A DNA stretch of 64,000 nucleotides. It comes from Lingula anatina (Eukaryota > Brachiopoda > Lingulata > Lingulida > Lingulidae). The position numbers were made by a program, and so were the translations under genes. This document shows, piece after piece, positions 35,676-48,439 of this stretch. Every line of letters begins with the position of its first letter. Position 1 is the first letter of the stretch. Location: assembly GCF_001039355.2 (NCBI RefSeq), contig NW_019775608.1, positions 1 to 64,000 of the forward strand, read 5' to 3'. Under the pieces are notes generated by a model that worked only from the letters and a program-made list of their open reading frames with translations, searched no databases and had not been told where the DNA came from.

Positions 35676-38600
35676 TCAACATACCTGATATCCTTTGTCT
35701 GCAGGTTCAAAGCCAAAGACTTTGGCAAAGAAGTAGAACTCCCCATCTAAGCATTTCTCTATATTTTCAGACTTTCTGAAACCATGTTGTTCTCCTACAT
35801 ATAGATTAGAAATCAATTATTTACACATCTCACAAAGAAATTATATTTAATGTTGAAATATCTCACTCTTTAAGTAACTAAACTGAAGCAATTTAAAAAA
35901 AAAAATCTTTGATACTTTCATGTAAACTTAATTGCTTTGGATATATAGAAAAACCTGTGTAAATTCATAAAAATAATCAATGAGATAGTTAACCCTCCAG
36001 GTAAAATAATACTGTAATATGTTCTCAATGTGATAACAAGAGAAATAAAATTGAACTGAATTGAATTGGAGATGGCATATCCCAAAGTGTTAGATACTCA
36101 ATGCTAAAAATTGCAGTTATGGCCGCAAGATTTTTGAATAAGCTTTCACAACTTTAAGACATTTTAATGTTCAAATATCAGTTTTAATAATATGAAATGT
36201 GTCTTTTTAAAATATTCTACAAAAGTTTACATTTATGAAATACATCATTAAAACAAAGATACAGATACCATGTTGCCAAGTATACTTTGAAATATTTTTG
36301 AAACTTAAAAAATGCATCACAAAAATTCTTTATTTGTTCACCTTCAAACAATACATGTGCTGCAGGGATGCCTTTGGCTTTGATTTCATCAAACATAAGT
36401 TTTGCTTGGTTTGGTGGAACAATCTAAAAGATAAGGGAGTAAATAAAAGAAATTGGGGATTCAGAGGAAATCTGTCATCTACTCTATATGAATTTGATTG
36501 ATATCATATTATGAAAGACCAAAACTTCAAAGATGTAAATGTCCAAATTTCCAGTTAGTCTATAAGATACACATAACAATTTGAAACAAGCTTGATTAAG
36601 CATGCATTCAAGAAAATATCCACAGAAACAAAAGATGTGTGTGTGTGTGTTTTTAGCAGTACCTCATCTTCATCTCCTTGAAAGAATATAATTGGACAGT
36701 TAAATTTTTCAATATGTTTGATGGGAGATCTAGAATCATATATTGGGTAGTTTTCCGGGGTATATGGAGCAATGCAGGTGTCCAAATAACGGCTCTCAAA
36801 TTTGTGAGTTTCTCCAGCAAGCAGTGCAACATCAGCCACACCATAAAAGCTGCAGCCTGGAAAATTGAATGATCAAAAACCCATAAAGATGTAGCTCCAT
36901 CAAAGGGAGGCGTTACTTTTTGGAAACTAAAAAATGCATACAATAATTTCAAGTCATTTGCAGTCAGTTTCTGTGCATTTAGATAAATTCTGGCATTAAC
37001 GAGAGAGATTGCAGTTAGCAATCAGGTAATGGCACCACAATCAACTTCAAAACATCTGATGTTTACTGTAACTTGATTGTATGTACCAAGTTGACTGTAA
37101 GCTAATGGTGTGGAAAACTTCCAGATTGTACTAAATAATTATTATTATTATGTGATCCAACTACCAAGCTTATAAATATTTTTGCTCATTTATTAATCTG
37201 GTTATTTTAGTCTAAACAAGTCCCACATGTGAACATGTGGTCTCATAGAAAAATTACCTGCTTTGAAAACATCTCTGAAAGCCAGGCATGCCAGTGTGGT
37301 GTATCCCCCAGCTGAACCTCCATCAATACACAGCTTATTCCTGTCAACTTTTCCCTGATCAGCCAAGTACTCAGCACCATGACAACAGTCATCAACATCA
37401 TAAACACCCCAACTGAATAGGAAAAAGCAATTTTGTATTTTAGATCGTGTATTGTGTAATAAAGTGTCAAAAAAGTGGCAACAGCAATGACACCAACACA
37501 TACGTTGCTCAGACTAGATACAAGCACAGTCTACACATAAAAAGTTTACAAACTTTAGAGGTCTACCTACACTTTATTCAATGTCTTGAACAGAGCACTT
37601 TGAATACATTAATTTAATTGCCTTCTCACTTTCCATTAAGCAGCCCTCTATAGGTTCTCCCATAGCCAGTGCTCCCTCTGTAGTCTACGTCCAATACAGC
37701 AAATCCCCTGCTGGTCCAGTACTGCTGCTTCATATTCAGGGCACTGGAGGCACAGGAAGTAGGGCCTCCATGTGCACGAACTAAAAGTGGTGGTAAGCTA
37801 TTTGGAGGTGCTTGAAAGTCCTTGTTCTAAAGTAAAACACGGAAGTTGATGTGTTAAAAGTATAGACATGAATCAGAAAATTACAATGTGAGTGAACAAT
37901 TTAGTTTTTTTGTCATTTTTGATGAAATATTACATAATGCTTTACAGCATAATCACAACATGATAACATGGACATTCATAAAATGTAATTAGCATTGGGC
38001 TTCAGGCTTATGGGATTTCAAAGTCACAACTTGAAAACATATGTCAGTTTACAGGAGATTACAAAATCTTGAAATTGGCAACATTCTGGCCTACCCAACT
38101 ACCAGACTCGGCACCGAATGATCCTGAATTCACCGGTAGATCAGACCACACTACCCGTTTTCAAGGTGTGTGTCAGATCGCATTACACAGTATCATGCCC
38201 TGAACAAATTTTGAGTGGTGATGCAATGCTTTTCAACCCCACTGAGAATCGTCACTATCACATCGCGTACTAGGCAAGAGCGGTGTCGCGTCTGATACTG
38301 TGTAATGCGATCTGACACACACCTTGAAAACGGGTAGTGTGGTCTGATCTACCGGTGAATTCAGAATCATTTGGTGCCGAGTCTGGTAGTTGGGTAGGCC
38401 TGCCATTGACATGATGTAAAATGTTTTTTATAGGTAGCTTTATACCAAATTATTCATTCCTTTTCCATATGCAAGTTATTTTATGGAGTGAAATAGACAT
38501 GAAGTGGAAAAATTAGTGTAAATATCATTCACTTCATGTTTCTACCACAAAATTTTTTTTAAAACTTCATGGTAGTTCATAGCTCCTTCACACCAATTTT

Positions 38601-38874
38601 AAAAAAAGCAGTCAAATTGTCCAGGAGGAAAAATAATATTTGCCATTTTATAAATGACCATTACCTTAGGAAGATAAAAGTATCCATATACTGACTGTCC
38701 TCCGGCAGTTGGCCAAGTAATTTTTTCTGGTATGCTGATGTATCCACGGTCCACAGGGAGCTTTGCAGACTCCTTACATATGTCTACCTACAGAAGACAA
38801 AAAAGTGACTGCTTCTCTGATTATTTGGAACAAATAACACTATGCTAAGTAACACAGTTCCAAAATGGTTCATG

Positions 38875-38909
<35 letters not shown>

Positions 38910-41900
38910 CAATTCTTATTTTAAAGACCCATCTGATGTAAATTTTTTGCCATAAAACCTGACCAAATGGAACTGTATACTTTCAATTAGCATAACCAAA
39001 AAATATTGTTACATATTTCCTAGTAGAAGTGGTTTTTGTTACAGGGAATCAACACTCACTTCATGTATCTTTAATAAATAATAGTAAGAATTGATTTAAT
39101 TATGTAATTAATAAATATTTAATAATAATGAGAAATGGGTAAATTAATAACTTAATTAATAAGCAATTAATAATTTTGAGAATTATGACGAAATTTAAAA
39201 CTGTTCAATTTCTACACAGTAAGCTGAAAGCATACCTGAGAGCTTATGCCCCAACACTTGGGACTTAATCAGTCACACTGAAGTTATGTGTATAGTGAAC
39301 AGCTGTGAGACAGGTTGTGCCTCACGAGCAACTTGCTACAAACAACAAACTATAAATTTGCTTATCTAGCCGTTCAGTACATGACCTATTCTTACCTTCA
39401 TGAATTCTTACCTTCCCAGATTCAGCATTGACTCGAATTACACATGGGAATTGTGTTGGGCTGGACGCAATACAACAAATATGTCCATCATGTAGGTAGT
39501 TGACATAAGAATGGTTCTTAAACCCTGTATCCAGAGGCACTGTAGTTTTTGTTTTTGGATCTAAGATGCCCAACTCCTGAAAACAATACAACATATCCTT
39601 AAGATGATGGTTCCACCAAACCAATACATACTCCTATATGATAAAAATGTAATCCCCTTGGTTAAAAACTCATAATAAAATTTCACCAACTAGAAATTTA
39701 CATTTATTTAAGGGTCAGGATAACCCATGCTTGTTCCTCTGAGCATATAAATTTTGCACAATGCAGATCACCATGACCATGTATGCATTAGGCCATTGTA
39801 CAAATATCTGAGTGTTGATAAACAGTGTACAATCCAAATTAATGTACATCATACCAACCACTGCTCAAAATTTGAAATATACTGTAACAGTTGTCTTTAA
39901 ATTAGATTTTGCAATGGTCAAGTCGCCCATAAGTTAAGGCTGGTAAACTGACCAATAAGCACATGCACAATTCTAGTTAAAATCTGGTTCAATTATATTC
40001 AGCAAAGAGAGACAACAATTGCTATTCAGGTGTGAAACCTGGATTGTTTACAGCATGTGTATCAAAGAATTGTAAAGAAATATGTGGCCAATCTTATTCC
40101 AATTTTTGCAACTACTTGTGTTCAAATTAATGCATGGGGAATTAGTTTGTGTACAAGTTCCGGATTTTAAAATTTCTATTTTAATGTGACCTTTGTAGGT
40201 AAGCCAAAACTTTGTCACATTACTTTGAGAAATTGATACGGTGACTCAAGGGCGTTTTTTTTAAAGTAAATCTGGATTTTTCTTGAAAACAACTTGTGTA
40301 GCATTGTTATACATAGTTTGTCATTGACATGGAACTAGTAGTTATGAGAAATTACTGACACAACTGCAGTAAAACAACATGCGATACAAGTACAACATGA
40401 TAAAACATGGATGGAAACATCCAACAGATGAGAATATTTTACTTCGTTCCATTTAATAGTTGTTTAACAAGATTAATCTATACTCACCCCTCCACAGATA
40501 GTAGCAATTTTACCACTACCACATGGATCCACGGCATATGCATATCTTGCAAACGTCCAGTGAGGATTCCCCACTTCCTCTTCCTTCAGGGACAAGTTAA
40601 CATGCTCACCAGATGGCACCACAGTGTAAAGGTTCCACCACTCTGTCTGATCTCCAAGGTACAGTAACTGGTTGTCCACTGTCCACCCAGGGTACATCAC
40701 ACTAATTCCCTCACCTCCTGCTACCTGAGAAAGACAACCACTTTCAGTAACATAACAAGGCAATTGGCAAATGTACTATACAGGGCTATGAATAAGATAA
40801 GTGCCATGTGCACAGCCATAATTCATTTAGACCTTTAAAAGCTTCAATTCAAACATAACTTTTATGTGAAAAATAAGAATCTGGATTCGTAGGATAGAAT
40901 ATTGTTGTCATCATCACACTGATGCATGCAAATGACATAACTGATAAATAAACAAAAAGGTTAGGTTTGAAAATGGATAAATAGTTCTGTAACATTTTTC
41001 TACTTGCACTTTCATTTTTGTTACCTTTTTGGCAGTGCCAGCAACTACTTGATCTCCGATTAAGTCTGCCATCCATATCTCAGTATTGTCCCACGGCTGA
41101 AAATAGTTTTGTGATCAATAATTGCACAGGGAAAAATCCAGATATAATTACAAACTGACATTCATCCTAGCACATAAATCCAAAATATTTCACCATTTCC
41201 CCAAATTATCCATAATTCAGTAAGGGTATATTTTACATAACAAATGCTTGTGTGTCCCTAAAAGTAGTCCATTAATTCTTTACCCACACCAAACTCAGCC
41301 ATAACTATCCATAGCATTTATCTGTTTAAAAATGATCAAAAATTGGTGGTAACAATACAGGCAACTGTTGTGTAATATTGCATATAAATTGACAAATAAA
41401 CAAGCTCCCATGCACCCGAATCCCTATGCTTACTAATAATTTCTGTATTTCCACTTAAACAATAATACATATTCAAAAATTTATGATGTTGATGCTGTTA
41501 ACCATTTTAGTGCACTATCATTGTTATGCACACATTGAGATTTTCAGTGTGTGAATTTGAATTCCACGGGCCTGGAGCTACATGTATATTTCTTATTGTT
41601 GGTATTACATGTTGTGCATTATTGAAATTTGGTGTTTATTTTGCTGTTAGGCATATTATTGCATCAAAATCGACAAAATTACCTATTTTGTGCATCATCA
41701 TTTTCAGCTTTTTGTGTCCCGTTTTTCTTATTGCTGAAAGCAGGATAAACAGTAGATCTAATCATCAGGAGTCCTCTTATTGAGGCAATTCTACAAGTAC
41801 ATTGTAAATTACTAATCTCATACCATGTTTGGATGAAACCACTGCATCCAGCATAACTTTGTACCATCTGGTGACACTCTGGGACAGGAATAGAAGTCTG

Positions 41901-44900
41901 CTCCACTAGCCTACAAAATTAAAAACAACTATAACAAGATAAAAAATAAACACGTTCAGTTCACATCATAATAAATCATCAGCTCAGAAAGTGATATAAT
42001 AATTTCCATTATAATTGTCATTCAAAACTAAAAAATTCAAAATATCAACAGTCAAAAGAGTTTAAAGTAAGAACAATGTAATCTTTTATTTAGTTTTGGA
42101 ATTAAATGACATGTATAAAGAACACTTTGTTACACTATGCATAATAACAACTTATGAATATAACATTTACAAGAATCAAAAAAAGGCAGCAGTTAAAGAA
42201 AGAATTTAAGAAACTGGTTCAGCAAAGATGGACTTATTACCAACACTTTCTGTTCCTGTGTTTCTAGATTGATAACAACTACAGCATTTTCCGCCTCTTT
42301 CCTGGACTTGTTCACAACACCACTGTGGTCTTCCCGCACACAGAAAATACAGTTCAGCTGCAGTGAAAAGAGTCAGCAAAACAAAGTAAATTATCAGTTT
42401 TTCACATGATCCATAGTTTTCATTTATAAGTAGAAGAGAATTTTTTAAATGTAACCGTCCCCACTAAATGAAGATCTCATTGTGATCTACTTAGCATTGC
42501 AAGAGGAACATACAATAAAATAAAATAATAAAATGATCCTATACTATACTACAGTATATGCACTTGAAAATGTCCCAAAATTACATTTTTATGTCGTAAT
42601 ATTTTGCAAAGCTTTAAGCCTTCCAGACCAGAATTTTCCCACCAAAATTCGTATTTAACAAATTTTCACAAGGTTAACAGCATTTTCCCTGACTTACCAA
42701 CCTTTAACCTTCTTTTTCTGACACTCACCATGACTATAACAATTTTAAAAAAGCAAAAAGATCTTAACCCCACTTAAGCTGAGGTTTTCAAGATACACCA
42801 TTCATTCCACTGACATGAGGTCCAGATATCGTGGGACTCTCCTGCCTTGACCCACCTTATTTTCAAACTATGTCATAATTAAATGGCTGACTACTGAAGT
42901 TGGCAGGGGACGGCAAATATGACTATTTTTTTTAGATATCGAGTAAGGACGTTTGTCTGTCAAAATCTAATGCTTATAAAGTTTTTAATGACCTCAAGTA
43001 AGTTCAAGAAGAAGCGAGTCATACATTTAGAATGGGTTCAAAATCCTGGCTTGGATTGCTTTAATTCTTCCATTTTGAACCTTTAAAATGATAAAATCTG
43101 TCAAGTTCAAGTACCTGATGTCCACATTTCCTTCTGAAATGTCTGTTCAATTATTTAATTAAAATTGATATCAAAAATCAAATCAAAGTACAGACACAAC
43201 GTCAAGTTGAGCAATGATTCATAAGTAGTAGAAATTTGCTTTTTCTTGAGAGGTACTAGAATTGGCACAAGTATTATGTATATAGAATATGTTAAAGGGA
43301 TAATAACTCTTCATTTTGGCCAAAAAATGAATTTTCCTGGAGTAAACAACAATTTTCCCATACTTACCAATGGTTAATGAATCCATTTTCACATTCAAAG
43401 TTAGTCCCTGGTTTTTTTCTAAAAAGTTTGGTTTTTTGTTAAAATCTCTTAAGGGATTTTAATACAGTATAGCCATCAATGGAGGTCACGTGGTCTAAAG
43501 ACAAATTCAGATATCAGAATAATAGCTGTAACTGGTGTTTTTGTGGTAAAACAGAATATATTTCTATGTGTTATTCACAATGTTTTTATTGTGAAATATA
43601 GATCTCATACGAAGAGTTATTATCCCTTTAAGCTGAAATGAAATAAAACTGTATCTCACTTTCACAGAAAACTGCCCATCAGCATATCTCCAACCACAGC
43701 CCTCTGGAGTGAGTGGTTGAGGGGGTTCACTTGGGCTAGTTTGTTTGTACAACCTCTGGTCAGCAAAATTTGAGAAGTATACCACATCATTATGCACAAT
43801 AAAAGCACCACCTCCATATTCATGGACTCTGGTTCTTGCATTAAAACCTTGGGGGGTCCATTCTTGTATTTCAACTCCACCATCACCTCCAACAGAAGCA
43901 GAGCACACAACATATCGGCCCCCTTCCTTGGGTCTCAGCTCAGACCAGTACACTGTAAGATTGGAAAATATATGAACAGAAACTAGAAATTTGAATATCA
44001 TTTACTTAGTGTTTACAGGCCAATGGAGCAAAAGGACATTACAGGTATTTGAAAAATCAACAAATAAGCACTACAGACTGTGAGACATGAGCCTGTTTTT
44101 TGTAACAGTAAAACTGAACATTTATTGTGGTGATAAATCTGGCAACATAAATTGATCTTAGGAACCATCAGAACTCAATCACCGAATTATGTGGAAGAAG
44201 TGCATGTCTGGCACTACAGTATATATCCAATGACCCCACCTATAACAGTTTATCAGTATGGGCTCTTTCGGTGCCAATGTTACTGATTCACATTAACATA
44301 CAGGCAGCATGTGTCAATTCTTTACAAGTACAAAATGTGCTGTTTATTAAGCATACTATTAAAGCTTTAGTTTGTCTGACTGCAGCACAAAAGAATTTAA
44401 TTATATGATAGCATTTCTATTAATGGTAGACTAATGTGCAGGCTCGTAGCTACCAATTGCAAAAGGGAGCTTCTTTTTCTGAAAAAGTGGACCTTTAGAA
44501 CCTAGATCAAGTTTACCCAGAGTGGGTCTTTTCCCAGCAAAAGGGGGGAATTCTTTCGAACCCAACCCACCCACCCCCACCCCCCACGGACCTGGTGTGA
44601 CTTGTGTGGCACCCTAAGATCATTTTGTTTTCTTTTTTTGTTTTTGTTTTTTTAAGCAAATGCACCTGATTTCTTAATCATGTAGCGATTTTACGACAGT
44701 TGTGCACTAAGCAATCAAGGTGACAGCCGAGCGTGCTGCAAACTGTTAACAAAATATAACATATGTACATATGTAATGTCGTAGACTCTACGGCTCTATT
44801 CCCATAGATTTTAGATCGATCTATCCCCGCGGGGAGTCTCACTAGATTACTTTCAGATAATCCGACTTAAATGTCCGTCCCGCCTACTACAAGCTGTAAG

Positions 44901-45138
44901 GGGGTAATTAACTTTCGTGTCCGCCAGGCTGACAGCTACTGTATGGAAATGGGGTGTACGTCTCTGTACATGTATGATGTAGCTACCGGCACTGTTATAC
45001 TACTTAATTAGTACCTGCACTGTTACTTCCTGCAGAATCTACGTGCACTTCTGCGAGTGATATGCTCCCTTCTGATACAATTGCACTAGAAACTGGCGAT
45101 TTCCAAGACCCATATTCAGCAGTTTTAAAGACAGACAT
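35676..45138 (-). CDS. S9-family serine peptidase (prolyl oligopeptidase type), complete
   Basis: Thirteen exons, 5' to 3': 45138-45015, 43952-43660, 42357-42241, 41910-41824, 41096-41025, 40724-40488, 39576-39412, 38787-38665, 37826-37630, 37412-37258, 36856-36663, 36423-36342, 35794-35676. The sum is 1965 nt, 654 aa, all phases compatible. The N-terminal half matches the beta-propeller side of the family ([59 protein letters not shown]). The C-terminal half is an alpha/beta hydrolase with HGGPTS and [15 protein letters not shown]. The catalytic triad can be read as Ser505 in GGSAGG, Asp587 in [12 protein letters not shown] and His619 in GEQHGF. There is no signal peptide or membrane segment, so it is probably cytosolic. 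It resembles the YuxL/acylaminoacyl-peptidase-like 'dipeptidyl aminopeptidase' proteins of bacteria, plants and invertebrates, not vertebrate DPP4. Substrate unknown. The last exon could instead splice at its gtatgt just before the stop. Confidence 0.9.
37905..38050 (-). repeat. Family D repeat copy (partial, diverged)
   Basis: Recognised by tgatgaaatattacataatg, ctttacagcataatc, gtaattagcattgggcttca and acaacttgaaaacat. Intron of the S9 peptidase gene, next to the foldback element at 38088. Confidence 0.55.
38088..38400. mobile_element. Foldback MITE with ~107-bp inverted arms
   Basis: The left arm 38088-38194 (ggcctacccaactaccagac ...) is matched almost base for base by the inverted right arm 38294-38400 (... 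gtctggtagttgggtaggcc). The loop is ~99 bp. No transposase. Intron of the S9 peptidase. A single related arm occurs at 47311-47398. Confidence 0.9.
38878..38908. repeat. (TA)n microsatellite
   Basis: About 15 TA dinucleotides in an intron of the S9 peptidase gene. Confidence 0.9.
41535..41735 (+). repeat. Family D repeat copy
   Basis: Contains attccacgggcctggagcta, tgttgtgcattattgaaatt, tttggtgtttattttgctgt, attgcatcaaaatcgacaaa and cctattttgtgcatcatcat in the family order. Intron of the S9 peptidase gene. Confidence 0.7.
43292..43631. mobile_element. MITE, TTAAAGGGATAATAACTC family
   Basis: Ends ttaaagggataataactctt and aagagttattatccctttaa are nearly perfect inverted repeats. The interior is collinear with the 17008 copy. 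It ends only ~28 bp from the 3' border (43660) of S9 peptidase exon 2. Confidence 0.9.
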
Positions 45139-45260
45139 GGTGAATCAGCACACGGAAAGAAGCAAAGTAGGTCTTCACCGACTGTGACATCTCAGTGACA
45201 TCTAGGTCAGGTCACGTGCGCCAAGACGATCTCAAACTACAGCTGTATCACCAAAACCCA
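45139..45260 (-). promoter_or_regulatory. Probable 5' UTR / promoter of the S9 peptidase
   Basis: Sequence directly upstream of the ATG at 45138 is locally less AT-rich. It carries tcacgtg (E-box type, about 45214) and repeated tgacatct strings. Start site not determinable. Confidence 0.3.
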
Positions 45261-46011
45261 ATATAGAGGTGCACGACGTCACAGGCATGCTCTTAAAAAT
45301 ATTTAGTGCACAGATTGCAAACTATGTTTGATTATTTTAGGGTTCCACATAAAGAAGTTTGTGTCAAAGTTTCATTCTCCTGGAACCATGAATAATAAAA
45401 AAAAAATTCATATTCTAACCCCAAAAAAACTAGAAAAAGGAACATAGGCCCTACGTTACTGTGAATGCAAAACGTCCAGCTGTGAAACGTTTTACTCACT
45501 TTGAAAATTCAATCATCACTGGTTTCGTTCTTTGATTTACCTCCTACAAATATGACGTTGTAAAAATTTTTAATAATCTTCTGTATAGAGCAGTTAAATG
45601 TTTTTGAGCGACTTAAGTTTGTTTGTTACTGAATATTAATAAAACTGGGAAAATGCATCCCACCGACAGTAAAATAAGCATTAAATAAATTATTTTTCCC
45701 CTCGTGATCCAAATATTATATCAGAAATGTCAAACTATCATGAAATCACAATATATTTTCGGTCAGCAACAGAAAACACTTTCTATTACACCAAGGAGTT
45801 TCAACAGACTCTGACATTGAGTTCAAACACGGCCGCGAACATTCATAAAAGAGATCGATCTCAGGGTATCTAGAAGCATGCGCATGCCCAGGCAATATTT
45901 TCGAGGAAAAATACAAGAAAATGTGGTTGAGGAAAATCTCAAAAAAGAGCGGCAATAAAAGAAAAGAAAAAATAAAATATTTGGAATAGCTTTAATAAAG
46001 TGGTTCGTAAT

Positions 46012-46047
<36 letters not shown>

Positions 46048-46290
46048 CGCGTGCGGGGGTGGGGCAGTGCAGGCTAAGCCAACAAAGATAATTTGGAAGA
46101 CAGTCAGAAAATCTCTAGATCCACCCCGTCCAGTGTAAAGGGGGCTTAACGGTTACTGCATTCAACTGTGAGTGGCACAGTTAGACCTTTAGTGTCTTTA
46201 ATACACATTTGTACCTGTGATTATGTAAATCGCTGCGTCCCACAGAAATAAAGATGTAAATTGGTATTTCAAAGAAAAAAAGGCATGTTG
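45261..46290. other. Intergenic, no gene seen
   Basis: Contains only short unrecognised open frames and a (GT)n array at about 46014-46044 followed by a G-rich stretch. Confidence 0.5.
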
Positions 46291-46294
46291 GACT

Positions 46295-46510
46295 CCGTTC
46301 ACACGAAAAATCTATTTTCTAAAAATCTATTTTCTATTCGCAGTATCTTGTGGTCACTCCGAGCGCAGCCGAGAATTAATTACTGCTTTGGAAGTAACTG
46401 GCTCGCGCTGCCAGTAATTACGCCGCGGGGTATTCAGGGCACATACCGTGATCACAATATACCGCGAATAGAAAATAGATTTTTAGAAAATAGATTTTGC
46501 ATGTGAACGG
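46295..46510. mobile_element. MITE with CCGTTCACA...AATCTATTTTCTA inverted repeats
   Basis: Left ccgttcacacgaaaaatcta is mirrored by tagattttgcatgtgaacgg. The motif aatctattttcta occurs twice in each arm. The core has taattacgccgcggggtatt and the inverted ttactg..gaagtaactg. A partial second copy lies at 56945-57108. Confidence 0.85.
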
Positions 46511-47208
46511 TCCCTTGGTTACTCGGTTTATAAATATTGTGATACGTTTGTTGTGTTGCCCAACCGGGCCCAGGTTTTGAGCTAAGTTTGACAACACCGT
46601 TTGTAATTAACCTTTTACATATACCTATGACGAATGTCCTAAACTTATATAATTTTGAACGCTTAATTCAAGCGTGGGCTCGAAATAGGACATTACGTTT
46701 TAGACTTACTTAGTGGATAACGCAATCCAAAGATTCCACGGTTCGTGTCAGATTTACGTAATGTCGCGCAAAGAAAACCCACATAAGTCCACATAAAGTC
46801 TACATAATGACCAGTTAAACGATTTATTCGTTGACGCTCGGTAACTACATGTTCTATGTGAAGTCTCCAACTCCTAACTCGTCAGCTTCGTACTCCGTCG
46901 CTTCCAATCTCTTCCTCCGCTGCTTCCTTCTACATGACCCCCGTATATCTCCCCAGGTATCGCTTATATACTTTTATCTACATGTATGGTCCATGACGCA
47001 AACTTTAACTACCTATAATTGTATAATTAATTTCTTTACCTCGGCGTTTTACAAAGAGGCCGCCACATTACTTAAGAGCTATTGGACTATAACACATTAC
47101 GTCATACGACTTCGTACGATCTTTATGTCGGACCCGACACGTTGTTTAAAACTGTGTGAAAGGGATGAGGGAGGTCCGACGGATGGTCAATTTCTTTAGA
47201 CGGTGTAC
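46511..47208. other. Intergenic, no gene seen
   Basis: AT-rich sequence with a 122-codon open frame (46831-47199) that shows no recognisable domain. Confidence 0.45.
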
Positions 47209-47270
47209 GCATCGGTGGTTCAGTGGTAGTAAATTGCTCGCCGGCCCGGGTGCGCTTCCCGGCTAATGCA
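47209..47270 (+). pseudogene. tRNA-Gly(GCC)-derived relic lacking the anticodon arm
   Basis: gcatcggtggttcagtggta at 47209 is the 5' half (acceptor strand, D arm, internal A box) of a standard eukaryotic tRNA-Gly. ggcccgggtgcgcttcccgg and the closing taatgca supply the T arm and 3' acceptor strand, with changes in the B box (ggtgcgcttcc against the usual ggttcgantcc). Only ctcgcc joins them, so the anticodon stem-loop is missing and length is 62 nt instead of ~71. It is either a decayed tRNA gene or the head of a tRNA-derived SINE. Confidence 0.8.
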
Positions 47271-47310
47271 ACATAATTTGGACTGGTTTGAATTTCAGAT
47301 CTCTCATCCT

Positions 47311-47398
47311 GACACACACCTTGAAAACGGGCAGTGTGGTCTGATCTACCGGTAAATTCAGGATCATTCGGTGCCGAGTCTGGTAGTTGGGTAGGCCT
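47311..47398. repeat. Single arm related to the 38088-38400 foldback element
   Basis: cacaccttgaaaacgggcag through gagtctggtagttgggtagg matches the right arm at 38320-38400 with few differences. No opposing arm is found nearby. Confidence 0.8.
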
Positions 47399-48439
47399 GT
47401 CATCTATATCATTTTTGTTCTTCCTGATTTTAAAAATATGTTGTTTACACTATGTTATTTACGTATATTTACAAATATGTATATTTTAGTAAGTTACAAC
47501 TTTTGACACACACCACAAGCTGAGTGTTGAAAGCGGTTTGTTTGAATGGTAGCATGGTAGCAGTAGAAAGCTAAGGGAGGGGGTGGCGGGCGGGAGATGG
47601 TAAAATTTCAAAGGGTAAGCCTTGGTATTTTTCCAAATACCAATGCACACTTTATTAGTTGATAGGCAGTGTTTCTCAAAAATAATGACGTCTATGATTT
47701 CATAAAATAAGTCTTTTATTTGAAATGAAATTCCTGCCTTAAAGAGTTCGTTTTGATGGAGAATTTTGCCAAATATGAGGAACTTGAAATAGGACATCAG
47801 TTGGCTGGGGTATCGGCCAGGGGTCCGCCATATAGATAAACGTCATAATAAACATTCGTCCCGATAGATACGTCTCTATACATACACGTCTCAATAGATT
47901 TACGTCCCGTTAAATTTACGTTCCGATAGATCCACCAACAGATTCCTATAAACCCACGTATCTTTAATTCCAGGTACCGCTAGATCCAACTATCTGACAT
48001 CGTAATCGGCTAAAATGCCGATATCAACTTGAGATACAGGTATGAGGCTTTCGAGTGATAGCCTGACTGCGAAGACTGACCCACTTAGTGATCTGACTTA
48101 ATTACAACCTGATATTTATTATTTATTTATTTATTCATCTATTTATTAGGTGTTCAAACAAGACTTACATGTACGTTCGCGTCTACATGTCATTTACTCT
48201 ATTCCGCAATGTACGCACGTAACTTCATCAATGTACATAACTTCTATACAGGCGTAATTAACGCCGATTTTTGCACTTTGGGTATGTTTGTCAACCATAC
48301 AAAAATGGTTTCTATCAAGTATACAAGACAGTTATCAGACAGAATCATTCATGCAAATACCCAAAATAAATCATACACAGTGTAAAATGAAACAAAATAA
48401 GAAGGGTTTACTTGTTAAACTCTTAACATTTTTTCATCA

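Noticed and set aside
47821-47840. E1 as a classic hAT element starting CAGGGGTCC
   Set aside because: Reading the left border as caggggtcc looks hAT-like, but the right end does not close with the matching ..ccctg, and E2's borders show GGGG/CCCC ends instead.
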